A stretch of DNA of 8,494 bases from Pseudopedobacter saltans. Its GTDB lineage: Bacteria; Bacteroidota; Bacteroidia; Chitinophagales; Chitinophagaceae. Below the pieces are notes generated by a model. The model had not been told where the DNA came from. It ran no database searches and saw nothing but the letters and a program-made list of their open reading frames with translations. The stretch lies in the NCBI GenBank assembly GCA_003241175.1, contig QFOI01000133.1, positions 1-8,494 on the forward strand. The letters run 5' to 3'. Both the position numbers and the translations under genes were made by a program. Below, piece by piece: positions 5,677-8,494 of the stretch; the first letter of the stretch is position 1; every line of letters starts with the position of its first letter.

Positions 5677-5901
5677 CTATTTTTCCTTTTCCACGCTTCT
5701 TTGCGCTTCGCGGAAATAGAACCAAGACACAAAAATCGCCACCGCTGCAACAATCGCGTTGAAAATAATCTTCTTGTTTCTATTGTCTGTCACGATCTGA
5801 AAAGATTGATAACATTGCCATACATACACTATGGCGATTACAAGAAAGACTAGTGTCAATAATTGGTATTTATTGGCTTGTTTGTTTTTTCTTTTGTTCA
5901 T
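5677..5901 (-). CDS. Two-helix membrane microprotein, unknown function
   Basis: From the ATG at 5901 the protein has 74 residues. It has a lysine-rich N-terminus (MNKRKNKQANK), a first membrane helix at about 12-29 (YQLLTLVFLVIAIVYVW), a polar loop with NRNKK (40-44), a second helix at about 45-63 (IIFNAIVAAVAIFVSWFYF) and a charged tail (REAQRSVEKEK). The positive N-terminus and charged tail suggest that both ends face the cytoplasm. I recognise no family. The ATG comes 7 bases after the GH3 stop codon, so the two genes are probably co-transcribed and perhaps translationally coupled. An in-frame GTG at 5928 would add MQRSQHSTE and overlap the end of GH3; the ATG is simpler. It may be a subunit or membrane tether of a neighbouring protein, which is inference only. 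Confidence 0.7.
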   Translation of the reverse strand: MNKRKNKQANKYQLLTLVFLVIAIVYVWQCYQSFQIVTDNRNKKIIFNAIVAAVAIFVSWFYFREAQRSVEKEK

Positions 5902-5908
5902 CTCTGTA

Positions 5909-7438
5909 CTATGCTGTGACCTTTGCACGGTCTTCTATTTCGCTTAAAATTTCGTCCAAATATATCCTATTGTTTGCCAATCGAGGTACTTTATGTTGTC
6001 CACCAAGTTTTCCTCTTTTTTTCATCCAAGTGTTAAATGTACCTTTCGCAACCGTATGGACAATCGGTTTGCTCAATATGAGATTATTGTAACGTTTTGC
6101 TTCATAATCACTATTGATGTTTTGAAGCTCTTTATCCAAAGAATCAATGAAGTCACTTAAGTTTTCTGGTGCCTGATCAAATTCTATAATCCATTCATGT
6201 GCACCAGATTCATTGAATCCAAAGTAAACAGGCCCTGCTGTATAATCCAATATACTTGCATTACTAGACTTACACGCATAAGATATTGCTCTATCTGCAT
6301 TTTCGACAATGAGTTCCTCTCCAAAAGCGTTGATAAAACCTTTAGTCCTTCCGGTAACTTCAATACGGTAAGGATGAATACTTGTAAATCTTATTGTATC
6401 GCCCAACAGATAACGCCAAAGTCCTCCATTGGTAGAGATCACCATGGCATAGGATTGTCCTAAAGAGACCTCCTCGAGAGTAATTGTTTGTGGATTTTCT
6501 TTTTCCAATTCAGTCAAAGGAAGAAATTCGTAATAAATACCGTGTTCCAAGAAAAGTAACATACCTTCTACATTGGGCATATCCTGCGCCGCAAAAAAAC
6601 CTTCGCTGGCATTGTACATATTGAGATAGTGTATATCTTTTCCAATGATAGAGGCAAATGCTTCCCTGTACGGAGTGAATGAAACACCACCGTGCATGTA
6701 CAATTCAAGATCTGGCCATATATGCGCAATATTTTGCTTTCCTGTGATCTCTAAAATGCGATTTAACAATACCATCGTCCAAGAAGGAACACCCGAAATA
6801 GAAGTCACATTTTCCTTTATGGTAGCATGCGCCATGGCTTCAATCTTACTCTCCCATTCATCCATCAAAGCGATGGATAACTGTGGCGTACGAATCCATT
6901 CGCCCCAGAAAGGTGTGTTTTGCATCAATACTGCACTGAGATCTCCATAATAGATATCCTCGTTGAGTTGACTAACTTGATGACTTCCTCCAACTACAAG
7001 TCCTTTTCCGGTCAACAATTGGCTATCTGGATAACAATTGTAATACATGGAGAGAACATCTTTGGCTCCTTGATAATGGCAGTTTTCAAGGCTTTCTTCT
7101 GATATGGGAATAAACTTGCTTTTACCACCACTTGTACCACTACTTTTGGCAAACCAGTTTACTGGTGTATTCCAAAGTACATTTTCTTCTCCGGCTTTTG
7201 TTTTGTCAATAAAGGGAAGAAGGTCTTCGTAAGTGCAGATGGGAATATTTTTCCTAAATTCTTCCGCAGTCCAGTTTCTGGTCATTCCATACTTTTCCCC
7301 GTAAATGGTATATTGACCGTGCATCAACAAGTTGTCTAGCACTTCGTTTTGGGCATCAATCGGATGTTCCACCCAAGACTCTATTCGCCAGTAGCGAAAC
7401 CGAGCTAGTCGAGATATGGCAGAACTCATCAGATTCAT
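5909..7438 (-). CDS. GH3-family acyl-adenylating enzyme (GH3 auxin-responsive promoter family homologue)
   Basis: The 509-residue protein belongs to the ANL adenylate-forming superfamily, GH3 branch. Plant GH3 enzymes activate a carboxylic acid with ATP and join it to an amino acid; substrates of the bacterial members are mostly unknown. Visible motifs are the ATP phosphate loop SSGTSGGKSK (99-108), the adenine-binding motif YNASEG (275-280), GDTIRF (346-351) holding the ribose-binding Asp347, and the hinge VTGRTKGFINAFGEEL (361-376). The C-terminal domain ends with GGQHKVPRL (479-487), which resembles the QFK.PR ending typical of GH3. The large domain is about 1-355 and the mobile C-terminal domain about 356-509. 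There is no signal peptide or membrane helix. The ATG at 7438 is used, though the ATG at residue 4 is also possible. It appears to be the first gene of a unit with the microprotein and diverges from the START-like gene across 155 bases. Confidence 0.9.
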   Translation of the reverse strand: MNLMSSAISRLARFRYWRIESWVEHPIDAQNEVLDNLLMHGQYTIYGEKYGMTRNWTAEEFRKNIPICTYEDLLPFIDKTKAGEENVLWNTPVNWFAKSSGTSGGKSKFIPISEESLENCHYQGAKDVLSMYYNCYPDSQLLTGKGLVVGGSHQVSQLNEDIYYGDLSAVLMQNTPFWGEWIRTPQLSIALMDEWESKIEAMAHATIKENVTSISGVPSWTMVLLNRILEITGKQNIAHIWPDLELYMHGGVSFTPYREAFASIIGKDIHYLNMYNASEGFFAAQDMPNVEGMLLFLEHGIYYEFLPLTELEKENPQTITLEEVSLGQSYAMVISTNGGLWRYLLGDTIRFTSIHPYRIEVTGRTKGFINAFGEELIVENADRAISYACKSSNASILDYTAGPVYFGFNESGAHEWIIEFDQAPENLSDFIDSLDKELQNINSDYEAKRYNNLILSKPIVHTVAKGTFNTWMKKRGKLGGQHKVPRLANNRIYLDEILSEIEDRAKVTA

Positions 7439-7593
7439 GGAAAAGCTTTGGGCAATGTTACGAAAAATTGACCGATAATCACATTGGTATCGTTTTCACA
7501 TGCGTCGGAATAATTATTTATGTAAATATTTTTTTTTCTATACTGAATTTTTATATCATTGCAAGCACTTGGTTACCCCAAAAAAATTATTTA
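7439..7593. promoter_or_regulatory. Divergent promoter region between GH3 and START-like genes
   Basis: This 155-base AT-rich spacer must hold both promoters. Near-consensus -7 boxes (7 of 8) are TATCATTG at 7554-7561 for the plus gene, with only a T-rich stretch near -33, and TAACATTG on the minus strand (7453-7460) for GH3. A run of nine T is at 7529-7537. Neither promoter is certain. Confidence 0.35.
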
Positions 7594-7977
7594 ATGGCAA
7601 AAAAGCAATTATACACATTAGAATATCCGATAAAATGCTCGCCATCCATACTGTATGGTTTCCTTTCCACAGCATCCGGATTACAAGAATGGTTTGCAGA
7701 CTCTGTTAACGAGCGCGATGGCATTTTTGCCTTTTCTTGGAACGGCAGCGAGCCTGACAAAGCTAAAATCTTGGATCAGCAAGAGGACAAATCAGTACGT
7801 TATCAATGGTTACATGAAAATGCGGACGAATATTTTGAGTTTGACATCGAAACTGCGGAAATCTCCAACCAAACCATACTGATCATCAAAGCTTTTGCTG
7901 AGAAAAACGATATCAAGGATGAATCTTTGGTCTGGGATCACCAAGTCAAAGATCTTTTCAGACGTTTGGGTAGCTAG
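7594..7977 (+). CDS. START-like domain protein (AHSA1/SRPBCC type)
   Basis: The 127-residue cytoplasmic protein has the helix-grip (START/Bet v1/SRPBCC) fold found as a compact stand-alone protein throughout Bacteroidota. MAKKQLYTLEYPIKCSPSILYGFLSTASGLQEWFAD (1-36) is the first strand, the 'P..LY.FLST..GL.EWFAD' helix and its turn. IFAFSWNGSEPDKAKIL (45-61), VRYQWLH, YFEFDIETAEISNQTILII and the C-terminal amphipathic helix VWDHQVKDLFRRLGS follow the family order. The fold binds hydrophobic ligands or client proteins, but the role of this subgroup is not known. The reading frame is open upstream to a TTG at 7468. That extension (a hydrophobic 42-residue stretch) is not part of the family, so the ATG at 7594 is used. 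Its last 20 bases overlap the 3' end of the converging unknown gene. Confidence 0.9.
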   Translation: MAKKQLYTLEYPIKCSPSILYGFLSTASGLQEWFADSVNERDGIFAFSWNGSEPDKAKILDQQEDKSVRYQWLHENADEYFEFDIETAEISNQTILIIKAFAEKNDIKDESLVWDHQVKDLFRRLGS

Positions 7978-8494
7978 TTATAGCAGCCCATAGTACTTGG
8001 AATTCTTTCTCAAAAAACCGCTCCATATCTTGCCAATGAGTCAACGGTATTTGCTTCGATAATTTGAAAAAATCTTTCGGAATGTAGTTTTGTTTGTTTA
8101 CATCTTCTAGTTTCGGACTTTGTTTTTCACTCCAAGCATGATTCCAAGGCGTATCTGACATATCCAAATGCCAGGTCTGTAGTGAAGGGTGATTTAAAAG
8201 GTATTGTTCCAATTTCGTCTGACTGCTCCCAGTCAATAACAAACTGATACTGAAATAATTACCCCACCAAAAGAAACTGCGGACAGCAAAAGTATCGTTG
8301 CTTGAAAACATTCTTGGATAATCCAGCATCAGATACGGAAGCCCTTCATATTGTTCCCCTTTTGAGATTTTTGGAGTTTTGATTCCCTCAGGGTTCCATG
8401 TAGGCATTCCCTTTTCCACTACTTCTTGGTATTTTATAGCTATTTGTCCAAATGCTATTTGCAGCTTCTTGATGACTCTATTTTTCGTCAATAG
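7958..8494 (-). CDS. Conserved protein of unknown function (5' end outside window)
   Basis: The frame is open from the right edge to a TGA at 7958, giving about 179 codons. The only in-window start near the edge is TTG at 8491. The frame continues beyond it, so the true start probably lies outside. The visible protein begins TKNRVIKKLQIAFGQIAIKY (an amphipathic helix), then MPTWNPEGIKTPKISKGE, YEGLPYLMLDYPR, and an aromatic-rich strand VRSFFWWGNYFSISLLLTG. A C-terminal part follows with WHLDMSDTPWNHAW and a Trp/Phe-rich helix (HWQDMERFFEKEFQVLW). No signal peptide, membrane helix or metal motif is evident. I recall similar unnamed proteins in Bacteroidota but cannot assign a function. The high Trp content (about nine) and the GLPYLMLDYPR/FFWWGN core look like a globular, conserved family. 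It overlaps the START-like gene by 20 bp, tail to tail. Confidence 0.75.
   Translation of the reverse strand, partial: LLTKNRVIKKLQIAFGQIAIKYQEVVEKGMPTWNPEGIKTPKISKGEQYEGLPYLMLDYPRMFSSNDTFAVRSFFWWGNYFSISLLLTGSSQTKLEQYLLNHPSLQTWHLDMSDTPWNHAWSEKQSPKLEDVNKQNYIPKDFFKLSKQIPLTHWQDMERFFEKEFQVLWAAITSYPNV

Noticed and set aside
5902..5928. Longer microprotein from GTG at 5928 overlapping the GH3 end
   Set aside because: The ATG at 5901 directly after the GH3 stop is the simpler start and gives the lysine-rich N-terminus before helix 1.
5677..7438. GH3, microprotein and fabG as one dedicated biosynthetic operon
   Set aside because: fabG has its own near-perfect promoter and a standard FabG sequence with its own terminator, so proximity alone does not support a shared pathway.
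7468..7593. Hydrophobic N-terminal extension of the START-like protein from an upstream TTG, resembling a membrane segment
   Set aside because: The family starts at MAKKQLYTLEY, the extension is translated AT-rich spacer DNA, and a proper ATG exists at 7594.
1..8494. CRISPR array, insertion sequence, tRNA, phage or toxin-antitoxin system
   Set aside because: I saw no regularly spaced repeats, transposase or integrase motifs, cloverleaf-like sequences or paired toxin/antitoxin genes; flanking terminators and gene content look like stable core chromosome.

Overview
The window looks like chromosomal housekeeping DNA from a Bacteroidota bacterium, most likely a Chitinophagaceae/Sphingobacteriia-type member. 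This rests on moderately AT-rich DNA, A/T-rich start regions with little Shine-Dalgarno signal, promoter-like TAnnTTTG (-7) boxes, and protein families typical of that phylum: a bacterial GH3-family acyl-adenylating enzyme, a START-like AHSA1-type small protein, a lipoprotein class I cytochrome c and a DUF4252-like secreted protein. The genus cannot be fixed from the sequence.

Layout. Positions 1-141 (+) are the last 46 codons of clpX, closed by a strong terminator. From 216 to 2824 everything is on the minus strand: a duplicated DUF1508/YegP-like protein, a small secreted DUF4252-like protein, a Mn-type superoxide dismutase with a 14-bp-stem terminator, the tRNA adenosine deaminase TadA, and a c551-type cytochrome lipoprotein. 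A 264-bp divergent spacer carries a promoter-like element for each side and a 12-bp perfect palindrome. It is followed by a PfkB-family sugar/nucleoside kinase (+, 3089-4015) ending in a GAAA-loop terminator. Then come, on the minus strand, a beta-carbonic anhydrase, a FabG-type ketoacyl reductase with its own near-consensus promoter, a two-helix membrane microprotein, and the GH3-family enzyme. The microprotein starts 7 bases after the GH3 stop, so those two look co-transcribed. Last are a START-like protein (+, 7594-7977) and a conserved unknown protein (-, 7958 to the window edge), which converge and overlap by 20 bp at their 3' ends.

How the genes work together. Most genes look like independent short transcription units with their own terminators, not one pathway. 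Loose themes are protein quality control (ClpX), oxidative stress (superoxide dismutase), translation (TadA), electron transfer (cytochrome c), CO2/bicarbonate balance (carbonic anhydrase) and fatty-acid synthesis (FabG). The only gene pair whose arrangement suggests a shared job is GH3 plus the membrane microprotein. I see no CRISPR array, insertion sequence, integrase, toxin-antitoxin pair, phage gene, tRNA or rRNA. I found no clear case for a new multi-gene system. The least explained parts are the GH3/microprotein pair and the START-like/unknown convergent pair.
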